A stretch of DNA of 64,000 nt from 630D-37 sp037478835 (GCA_037478835.1 JBBFLV010000007.1:1-64000), one strand, 5' to 3'. Shown: positions 17,528-26,050, counted from the first letter of the stretch. The notes: generated by a model not told the origin, from the letters alone. Program-made: numbers and translations.

Positions 17528-18076
17528 ATGGAAAAGAAATCTCTGTGGTCATTTGGAACGCGGGAGGTGGTCTATGCGGCCATCGGTGCGGCACTGTATG
17601 CCGTGCTGAGCTACTTGACCAACTTCCTGCAAATCCCCAGCGCCGGGAACGTTTCGTTCCGACCCGGTGTGGTCATCCCGATCTTCTTCGGGGTGGCTTT
17701 CGGACCACTGGTCGGTTTCATCAGCGGTTTTCTGGGGAACATCCTGGGTGATCTGCTTTCCGGCTATGGCTTCTGGTTCTGGTGGGACCTGGGCAACGGC
17801 CTGATGGGGCTGATCCCCGGTCTGATCGCCGGCAGCCTGGCCAGCTTCAAGGACGGGCGTTCGATCCTGCGCGCCGAGATTTTTGCCGTCCTGGGCATCG
17901 TAGTCGGTATGGGGTTGGCCTCGCTCTCCGAAATGTGGGTCTCCGGCGCCGATATGGCGACGGTGATCAGCGCGAACTTCGTCCCGGCGGCAGTCACCAA
18001 CCTGGTCAACGGGTTGATCCTCCTGCCTATCCTGATGGTCGCCTATGAGGCAGTCGTAGCCCGCTCCGGAAGGTAA
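17528..18076 (+). CDS. ECF transporter S component (substrate unknown)
   Basis: 182 residues with five or six membrane helices. An AALYAVLSY start, the Arg in VSFRPGVVIPIFFG, and FISGFLGNILGDLL with a Trp-rich loop are typical of ECF vitamin-binding subunits. Start is the ATG behind AAAGGAGG. An EcfT gene follows 160 bases later, supporting the assignment, but no EcfA ATPases lie nearby. No riboswitch that would reveal the vitamin is recognised upstream. Confidence 0.82.
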   Translation: MEKKSLWSFGTREVVYAAIGAALYAVLSYLTNFLQIPSAGNVSFRPGVVIPIFFGVAFGPLVGFISGFLGNILGDLLSGYGFWFWWDLGNGLMGLIPGLIAGSLASFKDGRSILRAEIFAVLGIVVGMGLASLSEMWVSGADMATVISANFVPAAVTNLVNGLILLPILMVAYEAVVARSGR

Positions 18077-18093
18077 AAAAACAACGACACAGA

Positions 18094-18120
18094 GAGGGGT
18101 CGGCGATCGACCGGCCCCTC
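18094..18120 (+). terminator. Hairpin downstream of the ECF S gene
   Basis: GAGGGGTCGG and CCGGCCCCTC pair over ten bases with one G-T wobble around a seven-base loop. The following tract (ATGGCAATTTT) is a weak T-run, so termination may be partial and allow read-through into ecfT. Confidence 0.5.
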
Positions 18121-18159
18121 ATGGCAATTTTCAACGGCCTGTGGGCGTAAGCCGCTTAT

Positions 18160-18225
18160 CCACCGTCCACGGTCTACCGTCCACCGTCCACGATCTACGG
18201 TCCACGGTCTATCGTCCACGGTCTA
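18160..18225. repeat. Dispersed GGTC-type tandem repeat, site A
   Basis: About five degenerate copies of a unit like GTCCACGGTCTAC lie between the ECF S gene and ecfT, ending close to the ecfT ribosome site. The same unit recurs at 21.7, 25.9 and 30.5 kb. Confidence 0.75.
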
Positions 18226-18238
18226 GTAGAGGCCTCGC

Positions 18239-19099
18239 ATGATCATCAGCTGGAGTTACCGCCCACGTCAGAGCATGATGGAACGGATCGATCCGCGTGC
18301 CCGCTGGATCTTTTCCTTTAGCTACCTTTTCAGCGTCACCCTTTTCTGGGATGCACGCTTCCTGGCCGTCTTTTTCCTTCTCGGCATGTTCTGGTATGCC
18401 TTGGGACGGGTCCCGTGGCGAGAAGCGCGCCGTGCCTGGATGCTGGTTTCCTTCCTGCTTTTCACGATGATCCTGATCAATACCATCATCACCGGAGGGG
18501 GTGCTGGCGGGGTGGTGCCGCCGGGAGGACATCTGGTCTGGCCGCAAGGATTGCGATTGCCCTGGGATGGTGTATGGCACTTTGGCCTGACGTGGGAGCG
18601 GGTATGGTTTGCGCTCTGTCAGCTCTTGCGCATTTTGGGGATTTCGGCCGTCTTCATTGTCATCCCGTTTACGATGGATCCGCGCCTTTACGGTGTCACG
18701 TTTCGCGGCCTGGGGCTGCCGGATCGCTTCGCCTATGTGATCGAGCTGGCCTTCCGCTTCGTACCCACCCTGGCGCGCGATTTCAGCATCACCTTCGATG
18801 CCCAACGGGCACGCGGCTATGAGATCGAACGCGCCGGGCGCAATCCGATCCGTCAGATCGTGCGCATTGCGCCGCTGTTGGTGCCGGTGACGATGAGCGC
18901 CATTTTGGCCGGCGAAGATGTGGCCAATGCCATGGATCTGCGCGGGTTTGGTCAACATCCGCGTACCTGGCTCTATGAGCTGCATTACGGCCTCGGTGAC
19001 TATCTTTTGATTTTCTTGAGCCTCGCGATCTTCCTGGGAAGCCTCTTCCTGCGCTGGAGGGGCTACGGGGGGTTCTGGATTCCGCCGTGGATCGGTTGA
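18239..19099 (+). CDS. ecfT: ECF transporter transmembrane subunit EcfT
   Basis: 286 residues with about five or six membrane helices. The two coupling-helix motifs, QRARGYE and DLRGFG, are the X-R-G signatures by which EcfT contacts its two ATPases. The N-terminus HRIDPRAR-like segment (ERIDPRARWIF) is also typical. The gene follows the S component across a repeat cluster and is followed nine bases later by an unrelated membrane protein. The ATPase genes must be elsewhere, suggesting a shared (group II) module. Confidence 0.85.
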   Translation: MIISWSYRPRQSMMERIDPRARWIFSFSYLFSVTLFWDARFLAVFFLLGMFWYALGRVPWREARRAWMLVSFLLFTMILINTIITGGGAGGVVPPGGHLVWPQGLRLPWDGVWHFGLTWERVWFALCQLLRILGISAVFIVIPFTMDPRLYGVTFRGLGLPDRFAYVIELAFRFVPTLARDFSITFDAQRARGYEIERAGRNPIRQIVRIAPLLVPVTMSAILAGEDVANAMDLRGFGQHPRTWLYELHYGLGDYLLIFLSLAIFLGSLFLRWRGYGGFWIPPWIG

Positions 19100-19108
19100 G
19101 GGGGCTTC

Positions 19109-20161
19109 ATGGCGAATCAATCCTTTCCGCGCCGCCGAAAACGCTTACCCGAAGTCGCAGCGGCGCGCCTTTGCTATCTGCTCGCTTTTCCCGATCTCGC
19201 GTCCGATGAGCGAAGCACAGAAACCATTCGGGCTTTCAAGGACGCGCCTTATTTTCAACCGGTCGATGTGCACCTGCGCACCTTGGGCGAGGAACATCTC
19301 GTAGTGGAAGGGACCAATGTGCACATTCTACGCCAACGGTATGAAGGGCAGGTGCAGGTTGCCGAATGCCAGTTCACCCTGACGCTGCCGCTTTCGGCAG
19401 AAGGGTTCCGCAAGCGCTTGGAAATCGAACAGGCCTTACAACGTCATCTCCTTGGAAGACAAAGTACCCTATTCGAGGAATATTCCATCTTGCTGCTGGA
19501 TGGGATCCACGATCCGGATGCATTCGTCGAACAATATGCCCCCCTGCTGGCACGCTTCATCCGTGCCCAGAAGGAACGCCTTGATAAGAGCGATATCGAA
19601 GATACGTTGGTCACCCGTGTGCGCTATTCCGAAAACGATCTGAGCATCGTCGATTGGGAAGGCGCAGTGCTGATCGCTCCCGATGGCGATTTCCAGGGGG
19701 AGATCGAACTGCTTAAGCTGGCCAATTATCAGCTGCTACGTTATCGGATGCTGGATCAAAGCGTTGAAGAGGTGCTCCGCCACCTGAACGAGGAATTTGC
19801 TCGGCAAAGAATCCGCTGGTGGCAACTGGGACGCATTCGCAATGCCATCCGCAGGGTGCTGAACTATCGGCTGGAACTGATGCTGGAATTTGAGCGCACC
19901 GAACAAAAACTGCTCCTGATCGGTGACTGGTATACCTCCAAAATCTACCGCGCCATCCGTGAAGAATTCTATCTGGATGACTGGAAAGAAGCTGTGCGCA
20001 GCAAACTGGACGATCTGGAGCACATTATCGAGACCATTCAAGCGAATTTCTCGCTTTCTTGGCAAGACCTGTTAGAAACGGTACAGATCAGCGGCTGGTT
20101 GCTCCTACTACTCGGCTATTTCATCCTTTTCTTTATCGAGATCGGCCTATGGAAGCACTGA
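19109..20161 (+). CDS. RMD1/DUF155-like membrane protein
   Basis: 350 residues. The central part (about 175-300) has SENDLSIVDWEGAVLIA, KLANYQLLRYRMLD and a long helical region. One C-terminal membrane helix (about 328-345) ends the protein. This plan, a soluble alpha/beta part then helices then a single C-terminal anchor, resembles the RMD1/DUF155 family, whose function in bacteria is unknown. Start is the ATG after GAGGGGG. The last 13 bases overlap the phosphatase gene. Family assignment is moderate. Confidence 0.6.
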   Translation: MANQSFPRRRKRLPEVAAARLCYLLAFPDLASDERSTETIRAFKDAPYFQPVDVHLRTLGEEHLVVEGTNVHILRQRYEGQVQVAECQFTLTLPLSAEGFRKRLEIEQALQRHLLGRQSTLFEEYSILLLDGIHDPDAFVEQYAPLLARFIRAQKERLDKSDIEDTLVTRVRYSENDLSIVDWEGAVLIAPDGDFQGEIELLKLANYQLLRYRMLDQSVEEVLRHLNEEFARQRIRWWQLGRIRNAIRRVLNYRLELMLEFERTEQKLLLIGDWYTSKIYRAIREEFYLDDWKEAVRSKLDDLEHIIETIQANFSLSWQDLLETVQISGWLLLLLGYFILFFIEIGLWKH

Positions 20162-20673
20162 GCAAACCGATTGAGAACGCTTACTGGGTTGTAGAGGGGC
20201 ATTTCCTGGCCGGCGAATATCCGCTGCGCGGAGATGAGGAAGAATCGCTCCGCCGATTGCAGGCCTTTCTCGATTACGGTTTTGAGGCCTTTTTCGATCT
20301 GACCGTGCCGGGTGAATTGCCACCCTATCATTCTCTGCTTTTCGCTCTGGCCGCCGAACGTGCTCGGCACGTAGAATATCACTCCTTCCCCATCCCCGAT
20401 TTTGGTGTTCCCACCCAAGAGGAGATGAAGCGAATCTTGGACGCGCTGGAAGGGACGCTACACCGCGGTCTGCGCACCTATCTCCACTGCTGGGGTGGTG
20501 TTGGACGCACGGGAACGGTCGTCGGCTGCTACCTGGTACGCCGCGGCCTCACAGGAGAAGAAGCTTTGCAGGATTTGCAACGCCGTTGGCAACACGTGCC
20601 GAAGAGCCGCTACCATCCGCATTCACCGGAAACGGAGGAGCAACGGCGCTTCGTGTTGGGATTCAGGGCCTGA
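20149..20673 (+). CDS. Dual-specificity/tyrosine phosphatase-like protein
   Basis: 174 residues from the ATG at 20149, which lies inside the end of the upstream gene; a longer in-frame start at 20059 would overlap it by about 100 bases. The P-loop HCWGGVGRTGT carries the C-x5-R catalytic motif. An upstream aspartate in PIPDFGVP is a fitting general acid, and SPETEEQRRFV at the end is common in small bacterial members. It probably acts in the cytoplasm on phosphotyrosine or a phosphorylated small molecule. It converges on the next gene with an 11-base overlap. Confidence 0.85.
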   Translation: MEALSKPIENAYWVVEGHFLAGEYPLRGDEEESLRRLQAFLDYGFEAFFDLTVPGELPPYHSLLFALAAERARHVEYHSFPIPDFGVPTQEEMKRILDALEGTLHRGLRTYLHCWGGVGRTGTVVGCYLVRRGLTGEEALQDLQRRWQHVPKSRYHPHSPETEEQRRFVLGFRA

Positions 20674-21679
20674 AGGGCGCTTCGATCGGCACGTGATTCT
20701 CGTCCGCGGCATGGCCAAAAAGGGGCAAATTCCAGGCCATGAGGATCGTCTTGAGCAAGGAATAATGGGTATAGGGGGTGGCATCCTGAAATTGGCGCCG
20801 CGCCTGAGGGGAGATCAACACCGTAGCGATCCGTCCGCCGGCCTCCGGCGGCAACCCGCAACAGGAATGGGACCCCTGGCCCTCATCCCAGGTAAGCACG
20901 ATCAGATAGGGCGCGCCAGCAGCCTCGAGCGCCGGCCAGAGCTTGCTCAGCAGGTCCTGCAACCAAGCATCGGCCACTTCTAAGCCACAATCGTGGGCTG
21001 AATTGCACAGGTTCGGGGTGATGAAGGCGAAGTTCGGTAGGCTGCCCTGCTCAAGGTCCGTGAAAAGTTCCGTCAGCGGCACAATGCGTTGACAGCGCGC
21101 CGGGTCCAGACGGATCGAATCGAAATAGATGAACGGGTTATGTTTCTGAACATACTTCAGCGTGCTGCCGAGGAAACACGGGCGCGGCATGCTCTCCTGG
21201 TAGGTCTTCCAACTCCGTCCGCTCGCTTCGATGAAATCGGCCAGATTCGGCGCTTGGATGAAGCAATCCTCGCAATTCCGCTTGATTCCAAAGGTATCGC
21301 CCCCGATCATCGCCAGGTAATTCGGCAGGCTGGGGTGGGTGATGGCATAATGCTGGGTGAGCAGGGTATATTCCTGCGCCAGGCGGTTGAAATAGGGCAT
21401 GCGCCGATTGCCGATCACCGTGCCGAACTCTTTGTTCTCGAAAACGATGATGACGATGTGCTCAAAAGCCGGGATGGGAGGTGGCGGGGTGGGCGTGAAG
21501 GTCGGGGGGAGAGTCGGGGAAGGCGTCACCGTCGGGGAAGCAGTAGGCGGCGGGAGAACAGAAGGGGTACTGGTGGGTGTGAGAGGGGGCAAAAGCGGCG
21601 TTGGAGCAGGCAATGGTCTTCCACCGCAGGCATTCAAAAGCACAGCAAGGCTTAGGAAAAGGACAAGCAGATGATACAT
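20663..21679 (-). CDS. Secreted phosphoesterase-family lipoprotein (acid phosphatase-like)
   Basis: 338 residues from the ATG at 21679, behind GGAGGAAC; a longer start at 21721 has no ribosome site. The signal peptide ends in the lipobox LLNAC. After a Thr/Pro linker, HIVIIVFENKEFGT begins the PF04185-type phosphoesterase domain. HPSLPNYLAMIGGD carries the family metal or phosphate site and LTWDEGQGSH the C-terminal metal site. Such enzymes hydrolyse phosphomonoesters or phospholipids outside the cell. Cysteine pairs (CEDC, CCG) suggest disulfides. Confidence 0.85.
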   Translation of the reverse strand: MYHLLVLFLSLAVLLNACGGRPLPAPTPLLPPLTPTSTPSVLPPPTASPTVTPSPTLPPTFTPTPPPPIPAFEHIVIIVFENKEFGTVIGNRRMPYFNRLAQEYTLLTQHYAITHPSLPNYLAMIGGDTFGIKRNCEDCFIQAPNLADFIEASGRSWKTYQESMPRPCFLGSTLKYVQKHNPFIYFDSIRLDPARCQRIVPLTELFTDLEQGSLPNFAFITPNLCNSAHDCGLEVADAWLQDLLSKLWPALEAAGAPYLIVLTWDEGQGSHSCCGLPPEAGGRIATVLISPQARRQFQDATPYTHYSLLKTILMAWNLPLFGHAADENHVPIEAPFRP

Positions 21680-21720
21680 CGTTCCTCCGATTAGGCTCTG
21701 GGGATCAGGCGGTCTCGCCA

Positions 21721-21826
21721 CGTCTACGGCCTACGGTCCGTACACGGTCTACGGTCCACGGTCTACGGTCCACGGTCTGCAGAGGTCCCAGGCTGAAGCG
21801 CTGGGCTACGGTCCATCGCCTCACCG
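21721..21826. repeat. Dispersed two-part repeat, site B
   Basis: Tandem units like ACGGTCTACGGTCC (21721-21779) run into a palindrome of CCCAGGCT, GAAGC and CTGGGCTACG (about 21786-21810). The cluster sits just upstream of the feo promoter. Confidence 0.75.
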
Positions 21827-21832
21827 TATCTC

Positions 21833-21860
21833 TTGACAACATGCAAAGATATGCTAAAAT
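21833..21860 (+). promoter_or_regulatory. Promoter of the feo/dtxR operon
   Basis: A perfect TTGACA (21833-21838) and a TAAAAT (21855-21860) are spaced by 16 bases. Transcription should begin near 21867, only about five bases before the dtxR ATG at 21872, so the message has almost no leader and no ribosome site. Confidence 0.65.
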
Positions 21861-21863
21861 AGA

Positions 21864-21881
21864 ATTTAGCCATGACTAAAT
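21864..21881. promoter_or_regulatory. Predicted DtxR operator straddling the start codon
   Basis: ATTTAG (21864-21869) and CTAAAT (21876-21881) flank CCATGA, giving an 18-base palindrome with one mismatched pair. It covers both the expected transcription start and the ATG of the first gene. AT-rich TTAG/CTAA palindromes are typical of iron-dependent DtxR-family operators, so autoregulation is likely. Confidence 0.6.
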
Positions 21882-22558
21882 CTTTATCTTTCACTGCCTC
21901 AATCCAAGATTACCTCAAGCACATCTACCAGCTGGCGGCGCAGGGTGAAACGGTGACGACGACCGCCCTGGCCCAACGGCTGGGCGTGCGGCCAGCCTCG
22001 GTGACCGGGATGCTCCGTCGCCTGGCGCAGACTCAGCCACCTCTGATTGTATATCATAAACACCGCGGCGTCTCGCTCACCCCAGAAGGTCAACGGGCGG
22101 CGCTGGAAGTGATCCGCCACCATCGGCTGATCGAAACTTGGCTGGTGCAGAGCCTGGGATATTCCTGGGATGAAGTCCACGAGGAAGCCTGTCGCCTGGA
22201 GCACGTCATCTCCGAGCAGTTGGAGGCGCGCCTGGCGAGTCTACTCGGTCACCCGGCCTACGATCCGCACGGAGAACCGATCCCGGATCAGGATTTGAAC
22301 CTACCGCCGGATACCACCCTGCCTTTGGCCTCTCTGCGCCCGCCACAGCGCGGCAAGGTCTGCCGCGTGCAATCCGAACAGGCCGAGTTGCTGCGCTACT
22401 TGGAAGAAAAAGGGCTGCGCCCCGGCGCCGTTTTCCGCATTGTGGACTATTCTCCCTTCGATGGGAATCTAAGCATCGTGCTGGAGACATCTGAAGCCGC
22501 GCCGTTCGTCATCGGCCTGGCGGTGAGCATGAAGGTGTTTGTGGAGGTGATCTCATGA
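21872..22558 (+). CDS. DtxR-family metal-dependent transcriptional repressor
   Basis: 228 residues. An N-terminal winged helix (about 8-70, with TTTALAQRLGVRPASVTGMLRRL), the dimerisation and metal region (DEVHEEACRLEHVISEQLEARL with GHPAYDPHGEPIP) and a C-terminal FeoA/SH3-like domain are all present. Metal ligands E/C/H of the family can be placed in EEACRLEHV. It should repress iron uptake when Fe(II) is plentiful. It leads the feo operon and overlaps the next gene by four bases. The palindrome over its own start codon is the likely target. Confidence 0.9.
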   Translation: MTKSLSFTASIQDYLKHIYQLAAQGETVTTTALAQRLGVRPASVTGMLRRLAQTQPPLIVYHKHRGVSLTPEGQRAALEVIRHHRLIETWLVQSLGYSWDEVHEEACRLEHVISEQLEARLASLLGHPAYDPHGEPIPDQDLNLPPDTTLPLASLRPPQRGKVCRVQSEQAELLRYLEEKGLRPGAVFRIVDYSPFDGNLSIVLETSEAAPFVIGLAVSMKVFVEVIS

Positions 22559-23559
22559 TCTGGTGGATCATCACAGCAATATTGCTGCTCTTGATTGCCT
22601 TTTTCCCGCGCTACGGCGTGCAGGCACAAATCCGACGGCGCGCTGCGGCCCGACGGCGCGAACTGCTCGAAGACGCGCTCAAGCATCTATTGGATCGGGA
22701 ACAGGAAGGACGGCACGCCTCGATCGAATCCCTGGCAGGGTATCTCGACCTTCCGCTCTCGCGCACCCTGCGGCTGGTAGAAGAAATGCAAACGCAAGGG
22801 CTGGTCGAATGGCAAGGGCGCCGTCTGCACCTGACCCCGGACGGAGAGCGCTGGGCACTCCATGTGGTGCGCGCCCATCGCTTGTGGGAACGTTACCTGG
22901 CCGATGAAGCGCGCATGCCGCTGGAGAAAGTCCATGCCGAAGCCCATCGCCGGGAACACGGCATCAGCGAACGCGAGCTGGATGCCCTGGAAGCGGCCCT
23001 CGGCCACCCGTCCCACGATCCGCACGGCGATCCGATCCCGAATCGCAACGGAGCGATCGCCGAAGATCGGAAGCAGGGAATCGAACTCACGCGCTGGGAA
23101 ATCGATCGCCCGGCACGCATTGTTCACCTGGAGGACGAGCCGGAGCTGGCCTTTGCCCAAATCCTGGCCGCCGGCCTACGTCTAGGCCAGGTGATCCGCA
23201 TTCTGGAACGCACCCCCCAGCGCCTGGTGCTTTCGGATGGGGAGAACGAATATCGCTTGGCACCGGCTGTAGCGGCCAACATCTACGTCGTAGAGGCCGC
23301 TCCTGCCGAGGAACAACCGTCGCTGCTGACGCTCGATCGCCTGCCACAAGGCCAAGAAGCGGAAGTAGTGCAAATTGACGAAACGGTGCAAGGGTTTACC
23401 CGCCGCCGTTTTCTGGACCTTGGGCTAACGCCGGGGGCACGTGTTATGCCCGAATTAACCAACTTCTTTGGCGATCCGCGCGCCTACCGCGTGCGGGGAA
23501 CCTTGATCGCTTTACGCCGCGATCAGGCCGAGAAGATCTGGGTTCGCGTGAACGATTGA
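22555..23559 (+). CDS. Membrane-anchored DtxR-FeoA-FeoA protein
   Basis: 334 residues. An N-terminal hydrophobic helix (about 2-18) is followed by a basic stretch (RRRAAARRRE). A DtxR-like winged helix (SIESLAGYLDLPLSRTLRLVEEM) and dimer region (KVHAEAHRREHGISERELDAL, GHPSHDPHGDPIP) come next, then two FeoA/SH3-like modules (about 195-255 and 258-334). The whole DtxR fold therefore appears tethered to the inner membrane face. It lies between dtxR and feoB. It could act as a repressor, an iron sensor for FeoB, or both. The layout is clear; the role is inferred. Confidence 0.8.
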   Translation: MIWWIITAILLLLIAFFPRYGVQAQIRRRAAARRRELLEDALKHLLDREQEGRHASIESLAGYLDLPLSRTLRLVEEMQTQGLVEWQGRRLHLTPDGERWALHVVRAHRLWERYLADEARMPLEKVHAEAHRREHGISERELDALEAALGHPSHDPHGDPIPNRNGAIAEDRKQGIELTRWEIDRPARIVHLEDEPELAFAQILAAGLRLGQVIRILERTPQRLVLSDGENEYRLAPAVAANIYVVEAAPAEEQPSLLTLDRLPQGQEAEVVQIDETVQGFTRRRFLDLGLTPGARVMPELTNFFGDPRAYRVRGTLIALRRDQAEKIWVRVND

Positions 23560-23568
23560 GAGGGAGCT

Positions 23569-24390
23569 ATGAAACTGAAAAACGAGCATTGTGCCACTTG
23601 TCCGGCTTATAGTGAATTGGAACAAATGGGATTGCGCCTGGAACGCTTCGACCGCGTGGTGGCCCTGGCCGGCAATCCGAACACCGGCAAATCCACACTT
23701 TTCAACCTGCTCACCGGGCTCAAGCAACACACCGGCAATTGGCCCGGCAAAACGGTGACGCGCGCCGAGGGCGGCTACCAGTTCAACGGTGTGCGCTACA
23801 AACTGGTGGACTTGCCCGGCACTTACTCCCTGCTCTCGGCTTCGCAGGATGAGGAAGTGGCGCGCGATTTTATCCTTTTCGGCCAACCGGATTGTGTCAT
23901 CGTGGTCACCGATGCCACGGCGCTTGAACGCAACCTGAATCTGGCCCTCCAGGTAATGGAGATCACCGATAAGGTGGTCATCGCCGTCAACATGATGGAC
24001 GAAGCGCGCCGCAAGGGACTGGAAGTCGACACGCGCGCCCTGGCACGTGAGCTAGGGGTGCCGTGTATTCCGATCTCGGCGCGTCGCGGCGAGGGAATTC
24101 ACGCGCTGCTTTCGACGGTCGCCGACGTCATCGAAGGGCGGATTCAGACGCAACCGCGCCGCGTGCAGGGCACGCCGGAATTCCAGCAAGCGGTGAATGA
24201 ACTGGTCCCGCTCATCGAACAGCTGGCACCGGGCGTTCCCAACGCCCGTTGGCTGGCGATCCGTCTGCTCGATGGCGATGCTCGCGTCCAGGAGGCGTTG
24301 CTGAACGGTGACCTACTCCAGCGCGTGGCGCGCCAACGTCAGGCTGATGTTTCTTTCAGCCGCAAAATGGCCGTGGAGGGAAGACAATGA
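23569..24390 (+). CDS. FeoB GTPase domain encoded as a separate protein
   Basis: 273 residues. All G motifs are visible: GNPNTGKST (G1), VDLPGTY (G3), NMMD (G4) and ISAR (G5), followed by the helical nucleotide-exchange region. A short N-terminal CATC motif precedes the domain. In usual FeoB this domain is fused to the membrane part, whereas here it ends at 24390 and overlaps the membrane-part gene by four bases. Both halves look intact and coupled, so this reads as a genuine split, not a frameshift. Confidence 0.92.
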   Translation: MKLKNEHCATCPAYSELEQMGLRLERFDRVVALAGNPNTGKSTLFNLLTGLKQHTGNWPGKTVTRAEGGYQFNGVRYKLVDLPGTYSLLSASQDEEVARDFILFGQPDCVIVVTDATALERNLNLALQVMEITDKVVIAVNMMDEARRKGLEVDTRALARELGVPCIPISARRGEGIHALLSTVADVIEGRIQTQPRRVQGTPEFQQAVNELVPLIEQLAPGVPNARWLAIRLLDGDARVQEALLNGDLLQRVARQRQADVSFSRKMAVEGRQ

Positions 24391-25790
24391 GCGAAACGAA
24401 CGTTCATCCCCAGGAAGTGCTTCGCCGTGCCGAACATTTGCGCCGCTCTCTCTCCGGAAATTTTCGCGATGAGATGGTGAAATCGCTATATGCCGAAGCG
24501 GAGCAGGTGGCGCGCAAGGCCGTGCGCACGGCCGGCCAGCGCAAATATGACTTCGATCGGGCACTGGATCGCCTGGTCACTTCACCCTGGACCGGGCTGC
24601 CGATCATGCTCTTGTTGCTGGCGCTGATCATCTGGATCACCGTCATCGGAGCCAACATCCCCTCCGAGCTACTGGCACAACTGTTCTTCGGCATCGAAGC
24701 ATTCGCTGCCGATCTGTTCACCGCCTGGGGGGTTCCCTGGTGGCTGACCGGCTTCCTATGGCATGGCGTCTGGCGCGGGCTGGCCTGGGTGGTTTCGGTC
24801 ATGTTGCCACCGATGGCGATCTTCTTCCCCCTTTTCACCTTTCTGGAGGATCTGGGCTACCTGCCCCGCGTGGCCTTTAACCTGGATTGGCTTTTCAAGC
24901 GCGCCGGTGCGCACGGCAAACAGGCGCTCACCATGGCGATGGGTTTCGGCTGTAACGCGGCCGGCGTGGTGGCCACACGGGTGATCGATTCGCCGCGCGA
25001 GCGCCTGGTAGCCATTCTGACCAACAATTTCGTCCCTTGCAACGGTCGCTTCCCCACGCTGATCCTGCTGGCGACCGTGTTCGTCGCGGCCTCGTTCCCG
25101 CCGGCCTTTGCCTCCTTCATTGCGGCCGGAACGGTAGTCCTGGTGGTGTTGATCGGCGTGGCGTTCACCTTCCTCATGTCCTGGCTTCTGACGCGTACCT
25201 TGCTACGCGGGGAAGCCTCGGCTTTCACACTGGAATTGCCACCCTATCGCCCACCCAACCTGCTGCGCATCCTGTACACCTCGCTCATCGATCGCACGAT
25301 CTTTGTGCTCTGGCGCGCCATTCAAACCGCGGCGCCGGCCGGGGCGGTGATCTGGGTGCTGGCGAATATCTACCTTGGGAGCATGAGCCTGGCACAACAC
25401 ATCGCCAATTTCCTCAATCCGTTCGGTCACCTGCTCGGCCTGGATGGTGCGATCCTGCTGGCCTACATCATCGCCATTCCGGCCAATGAGATCGTGGTGC
25501 CAACCCTGCTGATGATTTACATGGGCACCGGCATGATGACCGAATTGCCCTCCCTGACTGCGCTCAAAGATCTATTGGTGAACCAACATGGCTGGACGCT
25601 GCTCACCGCGGTCAACCTGATGCTCTTCAGCCTGCTTCACAACCCGTGTGCCACGACCATCCTGACGATCTACAAAGAGACCGGTAGCAAAAAATGGGCT
25701 GCCTGGAGCGTAGTGATCACGCTGGGCACGGCCTTTCTGGTCACTTTCCTGGTGGCAAGCGTGGTGCGGGCGATCTTCGGTGCAGGGTAG
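24387..25790 (+). CDS. feoB: FeoB membrane domain, ferrous iron permease
   Basis: 467 residues. A soluble N-terminal arm (about 1-60) leads to around nine membrane helices. The two conserved half-sites of the FeoB pore are visible: NNFVPCNGRFP near 215 and LLHNPCATT near 413. YLPRVAFNLDWLFKRAGAHGKQ is also typical of FeoB. It imports Fe(II) across the inner membrane under control of the separate GTPase upstream. It is last in the operon and followed by a repeat cluster, with no clear hairpin right after the stop. Confidence 0.92.
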   Translation: MSETNVHPQEVLRRAEHLRRSLSGNFRDEMVKSLYAEAEQVARKAVRTAGQRKYDFDRALDRLVTSPWTGLPIMLLLLALIIWITVIGANIPSELLAQLFFGIEAFAADLFTAWGVPWWLTGFLWHGVWRGLAWVVSVMLPPMAIFFPLFTFLEDLGYLPRVAFNLDWLFKRAGAHGKQALTMAMGFGCNAAGVVATRVIDSPRERLVAILTNNFVPCNGRFPTLILLATVFVAASFPPAFASFIAAGTVVLVVLIGVAFTFLMSWLLTRTLLRGEASAFTLELPPYRPPNLLRILYTSLIDRTIFVLWRAIQTAAPAGAVIWVLANIYLGSMSLAQHIANFLNPFGHLLGLDGAILLAYIIAIPANEIVVPTLLMIYMGTGMMTELPSLTALKDLLVNQHGWTLLTAVNLMLFSLLHNPCATTILTIYKETGSKKWAAWSVVITLGTAFLVTFLVASVVRAIFGAG

Positions 25791-25799
25791 TCTCACCCC

Positions 25800-26050
25800 T
25801 ACGGGTCCCCATTCGGACCTTGGGCTACGGCTCGGAAGCCCCAGGCTAACGCGCTAGGTTACGTTCACCGTCTTCGCAAGGTCCCAGGCTGAAGCACTGG
25901 GCTACGATCCACGGTCCACCATCCACGGTCGAAATGTCCCAGGCTAAAGCCCTAGGCTACGATCCACAGTCCACCGTCTACGGTCCACAGTCCATCTTAG
26001 AAATATCCCAGGCTAAAGCGCTGGCTACGATCCATGGTCCACGGTCCATT
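25800..26050. repeat. Dispersed two-part repeat, site C (largest cluster)
   Basis: At least three copies of the palindromic half (CCCAGGCT..AAGC..GGCTACG) alternate with GATCCACGGTCCACC-type units. Copies differ mainly by point changes (for example GAAGCACTGGG versus TAAAGCCCTAGG), as expected of an ageing repeat family. No open reading frame of interest crosses it. Confidence 0.75.

Noticed and set aside
25800..26050. Possible CRISPR array
   Set aside because: The units are short, degenerate and vary in spacing. There are no uniform spacers and no cas genes.
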